Source: Flavobacteriaceae bacterium UBA3356 (GTDB taxonomy: Bacteria > Bacteroidota > Bacteroidia > Flavobacteriales > Flavobacteriaceae). Taken from it: 64,000 nucleotides of DNA. Shown here one piece after another: positions 8,923-17,729 of this stretch (position 1 is the first letter of the stretch; each line of letters starts with the position of its first letter). Location: assembly GCA_002360635.1 (NCBI GenBank), contig DEQW01000012.1, forward strand, positions 118,969-182,968, in the 5' to 3' direction. The notes below the pieces were generated by a model. It did not search any database, had not been told where the DNA came from, and saw only the letters and a list, made by a program, of their open reading frames with translations. The position numbers and the translations under genes are program-made.

Positions 8923-9035
8923 AAGAATTAGTTGAACGGAGGTAGAAAATCGTTTAACAACACACCATTTTTCAAGTTTCGATGAAGTGTAAAAAGCATC
9001 GTTTTATAACACTGAAAATAGAAGGTAAAGTGAGG

Positions 9036-10550
9036 TTAACGGTTTAAAGATAGGAGTTCTTCTATATAACCTCTGGAGTTTGAAAGTCGGGGCACTTTGT
9101 GTTGTCCACCCAGTTTATTTTTTTCTTTTAGCCAGTCGTAAAATAACCGTTCCCTTGCACAATGAATAGTGGGGGCTTTTAGTGTAGTGTTGTTATTACG
9201 TTTCGCTTCGTAATCACTATTTACATCTTGAAGGGCTTTATCAAGTAATTGAGAGAAAAATTCGAAGTCTTCTGGAGGGGTTTTAAATTCAATTATCCAT
9301 TCATGCGCGCCCTTTTCTTTACCTTCCATAAAAATAGGTGCGGCTGTATAGTCTACAATTTCAGTTTGGGTTAAATTGGTGGCTTTCCGTAAAGCAGCTT
9401 CTGCATTTTCAATAATCAATTCTTCCCCAAAAGCATTAATATGGTGTTTGGTACGTCCCGTTACTTTAATACGGTATGGGTTTGTGGAAGTAAAGCGAAT
9501 GGTATCGCCAATTTTATAGCGCCATAACCCAGCATTTGTGGTAATGATAATAGCATAGTTCCGATCTTTTTCCACTTCGCTTAAAGGAATCACTTTTTCT
9601 TCAGGAGTTCCATAGCTGTCCATAGGGATGAATTCATAAAAAATTCCGTAATCCAGCATCAACAGCAACTCTTTACTGCTGTTTTGGTCCTGAATGGCAA
9701 AAAACCCTTCCGAAGCATTATAAATTTCATAATACCGAAATGTATCACGCGGCAATAACTTTTTATATTGTTCTATATATGGCTCAAAACTAACGCCGCC
9801 ATGAAAATATACTTCTAGATTTGGCCATATTTCAAAGAGGTTTTCAGTTCCAGTTTTTTCTGAAACAGCATTGAGCAAAACGAGCATCCAAGAAGGTACA
9901 CCGGCCAAGCTGGTTACTTTTTCATTAATGGTTTGGCTTACAATGGCATCTAGTTTTGTTTCCCAGTCACCCATTAGCGATACTTCGTTGCTAGGCGTGC
10001 TGCTAAACTCCGCCCAGAAAGGCATATTGTCTATTAAAATTGCCGAAAGGTCCCCATAAACCGTCCCATTGTCCTTATACAGCTCTTTACTGCCACCAAG
10101 ACGCAATCCTTTCCCTAAAAATAGTTGAGAATCAGGATTGTTGTTCAAGTACATGCATAACAGATCTTTACTGGCAGCATAATGACAATTTTCCAACGAC
10201 TCATCACTAACTGGAATAAATTTACTTTTAGAGTTCGTGGTACCACTACTTTTAGCAAACCATTTTATAGGTTTGGGCCAAAATATGTTCGTTTCCCCTC
10301 TCCGGGCTCGCTCAATTTGGGTTTCGTTGTCTTCGTAAGTTGTAACGGGAACACGGTCTGCAAATTCTCTATAAGATTTTATAGAATTGAAACCATATTT
10401 TTTGCCAATCTCTGTGTTTTTAGCCTTGTCCAACAAGCTGTGTAACAGTTCTTCTTGAACCTCTACGGGGTATTTCAGAAACAGATCAATTTGATGAAAC
10501 CGTTTCTTTAAAAACCAGGAAGCAATAGAGTTTACTATGGGGATTGGCAT
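9036..10550 (-). CDS. GH3-family (adenylate-forming) protein
   Basis: This 504-residue protein belongs to the GH3 family, named for the plant acyl-amido synthetases that ligate amino acids to jasmonate or auxin through an acyl-adenylate. The P-loop-like motif KWFAKSSGTTNSKSKFIPVS, the central YEIYNASEGFFAIQDQ and the C-terminal IGDTIRFTSTNPYRIKVTGRTKHHINAFGEELI are the adenylation motifs. Bacterial GH3 proteins are frequent in Bacteroidota and their substrates are unknown. The gene is divergent from the DUF2797 gene, 44 bp apart. Confidence 0.88.
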   Translation of the reverse strand: MPIPIVNSIASWFLKKRFHQIDLFLKYPVEVQEELLHSLLDKAKNTEIGKKYGFNSIKSYREFADRVPVTTYEDNETQIERARRGETNIFWPKPIKWFAKSSGTTNSKSKFIPVSDESLENCHYAASKDLLCMYLNNNPDSQLFLGKGLRLGGSKELYKDNGTVYGDLSAILIDNMPFWAEFSSTPSNEVSLMGDWETKLDAIVSQTINEKVTSLAGVPSWMLVLLNAVSEKTGTENLFEIWPNLEVYFHGGVSFEPYIEQYKKLLPRDTFRYYEIYNASEGFFAIQDQNSSKELLLMLDYGIFYEFIPMDSYGTPEEKVIPLSEVEKDRNYAIIITTNAGLWRYKIGDTIRFTSTNPYRIKVTGRTKHHINAFGEELIIENAEAALRKATNLTQTEIVDYTAAPIFMEGKEKGAHEWIIEFKTPPEDFEFFSQLLDKALQDVNSDYEAKRNNNTTLKAPTIHCARERLFYDWLKEKNKLGGQHKVPRLSNSRGYIEELLSLNR

Positions 10551-10594
10551 ATTTTAACCTATCTTTAAAGCATAAAAATAACAATTTTCTTTTT

Positions 10595-11389
10595 ATGAAT
10601 TACGAAGGTGTGCTAACTAAAATGAAGACCGAAAATGGGTCGCCCATTCAATATTACTTGGTGTTTGAAAATGACTTCCTCAATGTCAATCAATTATTGG
10701 ATAAAAAGGTGTCTATAAACTTTCTGAAATTTCAATGCCTTAACTGTGGATTAGAAAAAAAAATATACCGTCAAGGCTTTTGCTACGATTGTTTTTATGA
10801 AATTCCCCAAGCGGCCGATTGGATTATGAAACCCGAATTAAGTACCGCACATTTAGATAAAGAGGATCGCGATTTGGAATACGAAAAGAAAGTACAATTA
10901 CAACCACATATTGTCTATTTAGCGAACAGCAGCAACGTAAAAGTAGGCGTGACCCGAAAAACCCAAGTGCCAACGCGTTGGATAGATCAAGGAGCGCACG
11001 AAGCTATCGAAATTGTTGAGGTGCCTAATCGCTATTTGGCCGGGATTACCGAAGTTGCCCTAAAAGATCACGTAGCCGATAAAACAAACTGGCGCAATAT
11101 GCTTAAAAATGATATTAAAGATGAAAATTTAGTGGAGTGGCGGGACAACCTAAAGCAATATATTCCTGATGAAGCTCAAGAATACTACATTGCCAACAAC
11201 GCTGAAACCAATTTAGAATTTCCAGTGTTGCAATACCCTACTAAATTAAAAAGTTTGAATTTACAGAAAACCCCTTTTTACGAAGGAATTTTGAAAGGCA
11301 TTAAAGCACAATACTTAATCTTTGAAGATAATACTGTATTTAATGTGAGAGGATATGAAGGGTACGTCGTTTCTATTTCAGTTAAATAA
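10595..11389 (+). CDS. DUF2797 family protein
   Basis: This 264-residue protein has an N-terminal zinc-ribbon-like pair, CLNCG...GFCYDCFYE, and the core VYLANSSNVKVGVTRKTQVPTRWIDQGAHEAIEI, which matches DUF2797. The VYLA...VKVGVTR...RW pattern recalls GIY-YIG-like cores, but function is not established. I use ATG 10595 rather than the upstream in-frame ATG at 10544, which would overlap the GH3 gene. It converges with the LysE-type gene with one base between them. Confidence 0.82.
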   Translation: MNYEGVLTKMKTENGSPIQYYLVFENDFLNVNQLLDKKVSINFLKFQCLNCGLEKKIYRQGFCYDCFYEIPQAADWIMKPELSTAHLDKEDRDLEYEKKVQLQPHIVYLANSSNVKVGVTRKTQVPTRWIDQGAHEAIEIVEVPNRYLAGITEVALKDHVADKTNWRNMLKNDIKDENLVEWRDNLKQYIPDEAQEYYIANNAETNLEFPVLQYPTKLKSLNLQKTPFYEGILKGIKAQYLIFEDNTVFNVRGYEGYVVSISVK

Positions 11390-11390
11390 A

Positions 11391-12041
11391 CTAATCTATC
11401 AACATTCTAATAAATTGAACGACCGATCCTGCTACCAAAGCTGTACCAATGATGTTGTAGATTAAAGGATGCTTTTTTTGTTTCCGTTCGCCAAATTTGT
11501 CGCTCATTTTTCCGTAGTAATAAAGTGTTGTAATTTTTCCGAAGAAAATACCCGCAAAAAAAAGAATGAGGTTTAGTATAGGGCTAAATTTTGAAAGTGA
11601 AAAAAGGTAGGTGTTGGCAACGGTAATCAGTAAAATCCAAAAAATCAACGCGGGTGGATTAATGAGTGCTAATAAAAATCCTTTCCAAAAGTTGCCTACT
11701 TGCCAATTTTCAGATAAGGGGTTTTGAAAGTCCACTTTAAACCGTTCCCTTAGCAAAACTAAAATACCTATTACAAAAAAAATAAAAACGATAGTGTATT
11801 GTAACCAACGGTTCTCCTCAAAAAAGTCTGTGAATATTCTACTATAATTTAATGCGATAAATGATAAAAACACACTGCCTAGACCCGCACCAAGCGTAAT
11901 GTGAAATCCTTTTTTGAAAGATTGCTCTATTGTTGTGGTCACTACGGCAACGTTTGAAGAGCTTGCGGGGATAGCACCTAAACCGGATGCTAAAAAACCA
12001 GTTAGTAGAAACACTAACAGCATTATTATATCATATACCAT
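11391..12041 (-). CDS. LysE/RhtB-type membrane transporter
   Basis: This 216-residue inner-membrane protein has six hydrophobic segments and the LysE-family start GFLASGLGAIPASSSNVAVVTTTIEQSFKKGFHITLGAGLGSV. The second half repeats the pattern in WKGFLLALINPPALIFWILL. Family members export amino acids or related metabolites; the substrate here is unknown. No regulator is adjacent. Confidence 0.8.
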   Translation of the reverse strand: MVYDIIMLLVFLLTGFLASGLGAIPASSSNVAVVTTTIEQSFKKGFHITLGAGLGSVFLSFIALNYSRIFTDFFEENRWLQYTIVFIFFVIGILVLLRERFKVDFQNPLSENWQVGNFWKGFLLALINPPALIFWILLITVANTYLFSLSKFSPILNLILFFAGIFFGKITTLYYYGKMSDKFGERKQKKHPLIYNIIGTALVAGSVVQFIRMLID

Positions 12042-12123
12042 CGAAACTTCAAATTGAGTTTAGCTAACTTAAAAGTAGCAGTTAACAATGTGTCGAATTG
12101 AACTTGATAACTAACAAACTTTA

Positions 12124-14763
12124 TTAATTATCCTTATTGGTTGTATCTTTCTTTTTTCCGCCAAAAATACCTCCCAATATACCTTTCACAACCTTACCGG
12201 TATTTTGTTGTGTTTGGGTTTGTGTGGAATCTTTTTTGTTTCCTCCACCTAAAATATCTCCCAAAATATCGGTCCCTTTGTCTTTTAATTCTTGTTTTTG
12301 CTTTTCAATTAACCGTTGGGTAAGTTCGGTGACAGCTGCTTTGGTATCTACTGATATTGCTGGGTCGGTAAGTGTTCCAGAAATAGCAATAGGTACAGAA
12401 ACCGAAACATTTTCGGCATTTGCGGGATCCAATTTAGCTAGTAGCTTAGAAACATCACCACCTAAATATTTACCGGGGACATCTAGTTTTGCATTGTAGT
12501 TAATACTTTTATCTAGTCCGTGGCTACCATTAACGGCAACATTAATTCCTTTTACATCAAAATCGAACGGTTGCACTTCAATATTTCCGTTATTGAATTT
12601 TAAAACAGTGCTAACATCACGTAAGCTCAATCTATCTATATTGAGAAAAGAAACTTTTTCACCTAATTTAGATAGCAGCGGCATTTGCTGTTTGTCCACT
12701 TCTGCAGTTAAAATCTGAGCCACGGCGTTACCTGCTAAAGTTGAAAGTTTTGGGGTAAAGTCGTTGGTTAACTCACCGTTTAAATTCAGTTTGGTGCTTA
12801 AGTTACCTTGTAAAGCTTTAGCAATTGGCGCTAAGTATTGAAGCATATCCAGACCTTGGAAGGATTGTTCAATGTCTATTTTGCTTAAATCCAAATCCAT
12901 TGCAAAGGTTGGTGTTTCAGTTTTTGTTGAAACATTTCCACCAAAGGCTATATTTCCGCCAAAAATATTGGAAGTGACATTGCTAAGTGTAGCCGTTTCA
13001 TTTTTAATGGTCGCAGCCCCTTTTACATTGGTTAAATTCAAATCGTCATACACCACTTTGTTTGCTGAAAAGTTAAGTGTAGCATCTAAAAAGTCAGGAA
13101 TTTTAATTGCCTCTTTTGTAGCTTTATTTTGTGTGTTTGTTTTTTCTTCGGAAGAAGAAGTTTCAGCTTCCTTACTATCTGTTTCCGAAGCCATAAAATC
13201 ATCAACCACAAATGTATTTGATTGCACATTGAAGATTCCTTTTAAATCTTGCTTCGCCATAATCCACGGGATTAAATTTTGCATCGTCCCGGTAGCCGAA
13301 ACATCGGTTTGTCCTGTGGATGCTTTAAAATCATTTAGCTTAATATTTCCAGGTGTAAAGGAAACATCGGCGTTGGTAATTTTTAATTCATTTTTAAAAG
13401 CGGCATCGTTATAATTAAAGTTTGACAAGCTTGCGGTACCCGAACTTTTAATATTCTGATATTGCTCTTTCTCGATAGATTGCATGTCAAAATTGGTGGT
13501 AACATCGGCTTTAAAAACACCGCTGAGGTTTTGTTCCATCTCAATAGGAACTATTTTTTCAATATTCGCCAAATTAATGGTTCCTTTAAGCGCCATATTT
13601 ACCAAAGCATTTTCAGTTAGGTTTTTAATACTTCCGTTTGCTGAAAAGACTTCGTTGTCAATTTTAAAAGTAAGACCGCCAATATTTAGGTACGTATCTT
13701 TCACCAGCCCAGTTTCGTTTTTTAAAACGGCATCGATATGAATGTTTTGAACAGCTTTTGGTAAATCAGGGTATTTAAAAGAAGCATTATCACTCTGTAC
13801 GCTAATATCCATTTTTGGGATGTACATTTCGTCGATTACACCTTTTAGCATTCCATTTACGGTGAAATTTCCAGTAGTGGTAACGCCATCTAGGTTTTTT
13901 ACGTATTCTTTCGGGATGACTGCCAAGAAGTTTTTGAAGTCAGACGAAGGGGTTTTAAAGGTTAAATCGATTTCATTATTCGTTTCATTTACTTTAAAAA
14001 ACCCATCGAACGTAAGCGGAAGTTCATTGATTTTGGCTTCGTTTTCTAGAAAAGTATATTTCTGATTTTTTAAATCCATTTGAAAATCTGCATCCAGCGA
14101 AACCGTATTGTCACTTAGGTATTCAACATCTTCAATTTTTAAGGAAACCAATGCGTTGGTTTGTGTTTCCAATTCTGAAACATCCAGTGAAAAATCACCA
14201 GTTCCTTCGTGGTTGACATCTTTTAAGGTTAGGAATGTCTTGGTTGCTTCATCTAAATAATTAATGCGGGAATCATTAATCTCATAATGTTGAAGATCGA
14301 ATGTAAATCCTTCATTGCTAGATGTGGCTTCCGTTTCGCTTTGCGTTACCGGTGCATCTTCTTTTATGGCAATATCATAATTGGCGTTGCCAAGGGAATC
14401 TACTTTAATATTGATAAGTGCTTCGTTTAATTGTAGGGCATCAACAATGATTGGATCGTCACCGCTTTTAAACAATTGTGTAATGCCCATATCTAGCTTG
14501 ATGGATTTTCCCTTTGCCAACGTATCGCCTGCAAAAGGTGCGTTGTTTACTACGCTAAAATCTTTAATTACTACAGCTGCATCTGGAAAACTTCTAAATA
14601 AACTTAAATCCATGTCATTCCATTCAACCGTTGCGTTTAAGTTTTGGTTGATGTTTTTCTTCAACAATTTTTCCAGTGAGCCTTTAAATAAAAATGGTGC
14701 TGCTAGTAGTAATAAAACTAGTACAACAACTATAATTCCTGCTATTTTTAAAAACTTTTTCAT
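12124..14763 (-). CDS. AsmA-family envelope protein
   Basis: This 879-residue protein has one N-terminal transmembrane anchor (KKFLKIAGIIVVVLVLLLLAAPFLF) and then the AsmA N-terminal domain (NINQNLNATVEWNDMDLSLFRSFPDAAVVIKDFSVVN). A long beta-rich periplasmic region follows, with AsmA_2 features near residues 590-790. AsmA-like proteins resemble bridge-type lipid transporters (VPS13/TamB/YhdP) and affect outer-membrane lipid balance. The Gly/Lys/Asp/Gln tail (GGGNKKDSTQTQTQQN...) is low-complexity. I start at 14763 because the upstream in-frame ATG at 14808 comes from a REP-like repeat, not from the protein. Confidence 0.85.
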   Translation of the reverse strand: MKKFLKIAGIIVVVLVLLLLAAPFLFKGSLEKLLKKNINQNLNATVEWNDMDLSLFRSFPDAAVVIKDFSVVNNAPFAGDTLAKGKSIKLDMGITQLFKSGDDPIIVDALQLNEALINIKVDSLGNANYDIAIKEDAPVTQSETEATSSNEGFTFDLQHYEINDSRINYLDEATKTFLTLKDVNHEGTGDFSLDVSELETQTNALVSLKIEDVEYLSDNTVSLDADFQMDLKNQKYTFLENEAKINELPLTFDGFFKVNETNNEIDLTFKTPSSDFKNFLAVIPKEYVKNLDGVTTTGNFTVNGMLKGVIDEMYIPKMDISVQSDNASFKYPDLPKAVQNIHIDAVLKNETGLVKDTYLNIGGLTFKIDNEVFSANGSIKNLTENALVNMALKGTINLANIEKIVPIEMEQNLSGVFKADVTTNFDMQSIEKEQYQNIKSSGTASLSNFNYNDAAFKNELKITNADVSFTPGNIKLNDFKASTGQTDVSATGTMQNLIPWIMAKQDLKGIFNVQSNTFVVDDFMASETDSKEAETSSSEEKTNTQNKATKEAIKIPDFLDATLNFSANKVVYDDLNLTNVKGAATIKNETATLSNVTSNIFGGNIAFGGNVSTKTETPTFAMDLDLSKIDIEQSFQGLDMLQYLAPIAKALQGNLSTKLNLNGELTNDFTPKLSTLAGNAVAQILTAEVDKQQMPLLSKLGEKVSFLNIDRLSLRDVSTVLKFNNGNIEVQPFDFDVKGINVAVNGSHGLDKSINYNAKLDVPGKYLGGDVSKLLAKLDPANAENVSVSVPIAISGTLTDPAISVDTKAAVTELTQRLIEKQKQELKDKGTDILGDILGGGNKKDSTQTQTQQNTGKVVKGILGGIFGGKKKDTTNKDN

Positions 14764-14781
14764 AAGTGTATTTATCAATTT

Positions 14782-14805
14782 GTGGCTTCGACTCCGCTCA
14801 GCCAC
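14782..14805. repeat. REP-like palindromic repeat, copy A (short form)
   Basis: Arms GTGGCT (14782-14787) and AGCCAC (14800-14805) enclose TCGACTCCGCTC. The outer sequence GTGGYTTCGA...CTCARCCACC is shared with copies B, C and D in this window. The arms vary in a compensated way (GCT/AGC here, GTT/AAC in C). Confidence 0.7.
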
Positions 14806-14826
14806 CATTTTCTTTATTTAGTATTC

Positions 14827-14900
14827 GTGGCTTCGGTTTTATGGATTTATCGTTTCACTACTTCATTATGCTTTTTTCGCCTTAAAATCACTCAGCCACC
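14827..14900. repeat. REP-like palindromic repeat, copy B (long insert)
   Basis: GTGGCTTCG at 14827-14835 and CACTCAGCCACC ending at 14900 are the same outer arms as copy A, here separated by about 50 bp of AT-rich sequence. It lies directly beside copy A upstream of the AsmA-like gene. Confidence 0.6.
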
Positions 14901-14944
14901 TTTAGTCTATATTCTATCCTCTATATTCTTTTTTCTTTTCTTCA

Positions 14945-15640
14945 TTACATTTCAATTTCTTCGCCCATTTTCAGTCCAAATCGTTTCCGTAGCGCAAAAA
15001 CTGAGGCGTATAATAAGGGCGTGTCACAGGCGGCGACCAATACTTTAAATAAAAACCCGCTTAGCAATAGACCGCCAAATAGTGCCCAATCAATTTTTTC
15101 GAAGCTACACAGTAAAAATAATACTGTGAATGTGTCTATAAACTGTGAGAAAAAGGTTGAAAAGTTATTTCGTATCCATAAATGTTTTCCTTTTGTAAGA
15201 CGTTTCCAAAAATGAAATATTTGTATGTCTATATATTGTGCGAATAAATACGCTAACATCGATGCCAATACTGCTATTGCGGTGGCACCAAAAACTTTAT
15301 CGAAAAGGGCATCGTCTATCGGGCTCCAATCCGTCGCTGGGACAGCAGCCGAAGTATAGATAATCAATAAGGAAAAGAACGAAGCAAAAATTCCGGCAGT
15401 AACCACTTGATTCGCCTTTTTCTTTCCGTAGACCTCACTGATAATATCGGTAATTAAAAACGTGATCGGGTAGGGAAGTATACCTACGGAAATTTCGAAG
15501 GTGTAGATTCCAAAAAAATCCCAATAAAAAAACTTTTGGAATATTAAATTGGAAACCACCAATGAAGCAATAAATAAAGCGCCTAAAATCAAATAGATGC
15601 GCTGTGCCGATAAAAGATCTTTGCGTTTTTGTATTTCCAC
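14945..15640 (-). CDS. Queuosine precursor transporter (YhhQ/VUT family)
   Basis: This 231-residue inner-membrane protein has six hydrophobic segments and the VUT-family block GILPYPITFLITDIISEVYGKKKANQVV, followed by LAQYIDIQIFHFWKRLTKGKHLWIRNNFSTFFSQFIDT. YhhQ imports preQ0/preQ1 for synthesis of the tRNA base queuosine. Specificity is inferred from the family; no queuosine synthesis genes are in the window. It is divergent from folK. Confidence 0.87.
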   Translation of the reverse strand: MEIQKRKDLLSAQRIYLILGALFIASLVVSNLIFQKFFYWDFFGIYTFEISVGILPYPITFLITDIISEVYGKKKANQVVTAGIFASFFSLLIIYTSAAVPATDWSPIDDALFDKVFGATAIAVLASMLAYLFAQYIDIQIFHFWKRLTKGKHLWIRNNFSTFFSQFIDTFTVLFLLCSFEKIDWALFGGLLLSGFLFKVLVAACDTPLLYASVFALRKRFGLKMGEEIEM

Positions 15641-15736
15641 GTACTTCTTTAAAACAACAAAAATAATGGTAGGTATTTTTCTTTTCCTTAATTTCGTCTT
15701 AAATTAGTAAGACTACAATTTCTGTTATAATAGACC

Positions 15737-16873
15737 ATACAGCCCATCAAACCACTTCAAAACATATACTTATCCCTAGGAAGTAACCTAGGTAATAAAT
15801 TTGAAAACCTGCAACAGGCTATCGATTCAATTTACGAAAACATCGGTGCTGTTGTTAAAATTTCCCCTGTTTATAAAACGCCGGCGATGGGTTTTGAAGG
15901 CGATGATTTTTTAAATTGTGCCATTCACGTTCAGAGCTTGCTTTCACCTGCTAAGGTATTAGAAGCCATTCTTTCTATTGAATTGAAAATGGGACGAGAG
16001 CGAAAAATAGTAGGTGAGTACACGTCGAGGCCTATCGATATTGATATTTTGCTAATCGATGATTTTGTAAAAGAGAGTGGTAAACTTACAGTTCCACATC
16101 CTGAAATGCATAACAGAAAATTTGTATTGCAACCACTGGCCGATATTGATGCACAAAAGGAACACCCTATTTTTCAGAAAAAAATAATAAAACTTTTAGC
16201 TGAAACTACAGATACAAGTCAGTTGGAAAAACAATCCAAATGGTTGGTAAACCCAAAGAGCGATTACGATATTTCAACCTTTAATTACATTGCAATTGAA
16301 GGAAATATTGGTGCGGGAAAAACCAGTCTGGCCACACAGATGGCAACCGATTTTAATGCAAAACTGATTTTAGAACGGTTTAAGGACAATCCCTTTTTAC
16401 CGAAATTTTATAAAGACCAACAACGGTATGCGTTTCCGTTAGAGATGTCTTTTTTGGCAGACCGGTATCAGCAATTACTGGAAGATATTAAACAGTTCGA
16501 TCTTTTCAAAGAATGCGTGATAGCAGATTATGATGCCTATAAATCACTAATTTTCGCAAAAGTTACCTTAGCTGAAGAGGAATATGCTTTATACAAAAAG
16601 CTCTTTCATTTAATGCACAAAGAATTGCCTAAGCCAGATGTGTATATCTATCTGTACCAAAACACAGAGCGTTTGCTGGAAAATATTAAGAAACGAGGAA
16701 GAAAGTATGAGCAAAGTATTGAAGCGGATTACCTGAAAAAGATAAATGATGGCTACCTAGAGTTTATAAAAAATCAACACGACGAGAGCATTAAAATAAT
16801 TGATATTTCCGAATTGGATTTCGTAAAAAATCGAAAAGATTATTTGGCAATTTTAAAGCAGATAGTTGGGTAG
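15737..16873 (+). CDS. folK: Bifunctional FolK (HPPK) - deoxynucleoside kinase fusion
   Basis: The N-terminal part (about residues 10-160) is 6-hydroxymethyl-dihydropterin pyrophosphokinase, the folate step before FolP. It shows YLSLGSNLGNKFENL, VVKISPVYKTPAMGF, REKK-like charged residues and RPIDIDILLID. The C-terminal part (about 175-378) is a deoxynucleoside kinase with P-loop GNIGAGKTS, the ERF motif and a lid IKKRGRKYEQSIEADYL. This fusion is common in Bacteroidota. The reading frame is open from just after TAG at 15731, yet no ATG, GTG or TTG precedes the conserved LSLGSNLG. ATA 15737 or ATC 15746 must serve, or the assembly has an error here. The first ATG (15887) would delete the active site. 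Confidence 0.88.
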   Translation: MQPIKPLQNIYLSLGSNLGNKFENLQQAIDSIYENIGAVVKISPVYKTPAMGFEGDDFLNCAIHVQSLLSPAKVLEAILSIELKMGRERKIVGEYTSRPIDIDILLIDDFVKESGKLTVPHPEMHNRKFVLQPLADIDAQKEHPIFQKKIIKLLAETTDTSQLEKQSKWLVNPKSDYDISTFNYIAIEGNIGAGKTSLATQMATDFNAKLILERFKDNPFLPKFYKDQQRYAFPLEMSFLADRYQQLLEDIKQFDLFKECVIADYDAYKSLIFAKVTLAEEEYALYKKLFHLMHKELPKPDVYIYLYQNTERLLENIKKRGRKYEQSIEADYLKKINDGYLEFIKNQHDESIKIIDISELDFVKNRKDYLAILKQIVG

Positions 16874-16893
16874 GATTTGGCTTTCGGTTGCCG

Positions 16894-16938
16894 GAGGTCT
16901 CGGTACATTTTACCCTAGGTAAAACTCTCAACTACCTC
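16894..16938. repeat. REP-like repeat, copy D
   Basis: Outer arms GAGGT (16894-16898) and ACCTC (16934-16938) enclose a perfect inner hairpin TTTTACC-CTA-GGTAAAA (16908-16924). The flanks TCGGTAC and CTCTCAACTACCTC match copy C read on the opposite strand. Confidence 0.7.
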
Positions 16939-16985
16939 TGCTCAGTCAACTTGTTTTGCATTGTTAATTTAAAAGCTAAAATTGA

Positions 16986-17029
16986 GGTGGTTGAGTGTTC
17001 TGCTGAAAGCAGAACGTATCGAAACCACC
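16986..17029. repeat. REP-like repeat, copy C (inverted relative to D)
   Basis: Outer arms GGTGGTT (16986-16992) and AACCACC (17023-17029) enclose a perfect inner hairpin GTTCTGCT-GAA-AGCAGAAC (16997-17015). Together with copy D it forms a head-to-head pair between two convergent genes, and it may also act as the terminator for both. Confidence 0.75.
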
Positions 17030-17034
17030 GGCGA

Positions 17035-17571
17035 TTACTGTTTCAGTTTACTGAAAAAATCCCAAACAACAACCCCTACACTTACCGAGATATTTAAAGA
17101 ATGTTTAGTGCCGTACTGCGGAATTTCAATCACCGCATCACTTGCTGAAACCACTTTTTGTTGTACGCCTTTTACTTCATTGCCAAAGACCACAGCATAC
17201 GTCATTTCTTTCTGAAGTGAAAAATCTTCTAATGAAACAGAAAGCTCTGCCTGTTCTATGGATGCCACAAAAACACCGTCATTTTGTAGTTTTTCAATGA
17301 CTTCGGTAGTATTTTCAGCATATTCCCACTCTACACTATCGGTAGCACCCAAGGCCGTTTTTTGAATGTCTTTATGTGGTGGTTTTGCAGTAATGCCGCA
17401 CAAGTAAATTTTCTTCACCAAAAAAGCATCAGCTGTACGGAATACAGAACCTATATTATTTAGACTTCTAATATTGTCTAGAATAATTATAAGCGGTGTT
17501 TTATCGGCTTCTTTAAATTCAGAAGGAGAGATTCGTTCCAGTTCGCTGTTTTTAAGCTTTCGGTTTTTCAT
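17035..17571 (-). CDS. SpoU/TrmH-family RNA 2'-O-methyltransferase
   Basis: This 178-residue SPOUT-fold methyltransferase uses SAM to methylate a ribose 2'-OH in tRNA or rRNA. Motif 1 is NIRSLNNIGSVFRTADAF, motif 2 is YAVVFGNEVKGVQQ, and motif 3 is IPQYGTKHSLNISVSVGVVVWDFF, forming the deep trefoil knot. It lacks the N-terminal substrate-binding domain of RlmB, so it is closer to small TrmH/TrmL-like enzymes; the target base cannot be assigned. The gene ends 5 bp from REP copy C. Confidence 0.88.
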   Translation of the reverse strand: MKNRKLKNSELERISPSEFKEADKTPLIIILDNIRSLNNIGSVFRTADAFLVKKIYLCGITAKPPHKDIQKTALGATDSVEWEYAENTTEVIEKLQNDGVFVASIEQAELSVSLEDFSLQKEMTYAVVFGNEVKGVQQKVVSASDAVIEIPQYGTKHSLNISVSVGVVVWDFFSKLKQ

Positions 17572-17729
17572 AACGTTCTTTTTCTTGTAAAAATAAGAAA
17601 TATAAAAACCCTTTTCCGCTTATTCAGATTTTTGATTCTTTGTTAATAAAACCCAACAACTTGTAGGGTTGAATTTTATGGAAACCAAAGCCTATTTATT
17701 ATTTTTACATACTATTTTATAAAACAATT

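Noticed and set aside
12137..14821. Several ORFs of 60-180 codons antisense to the AsmA-like gene
   Set aside because: They mirror the coding frame of a well-supported 879-residue protein and have low-complexity Ser/Phe/Val-rich products with no recognisable domains.
17640..17729. 14-codon ORF before mutS
   Set aside because: It is very short and AT-rich and shows no conserved feature; it is probably the untranslated leader.
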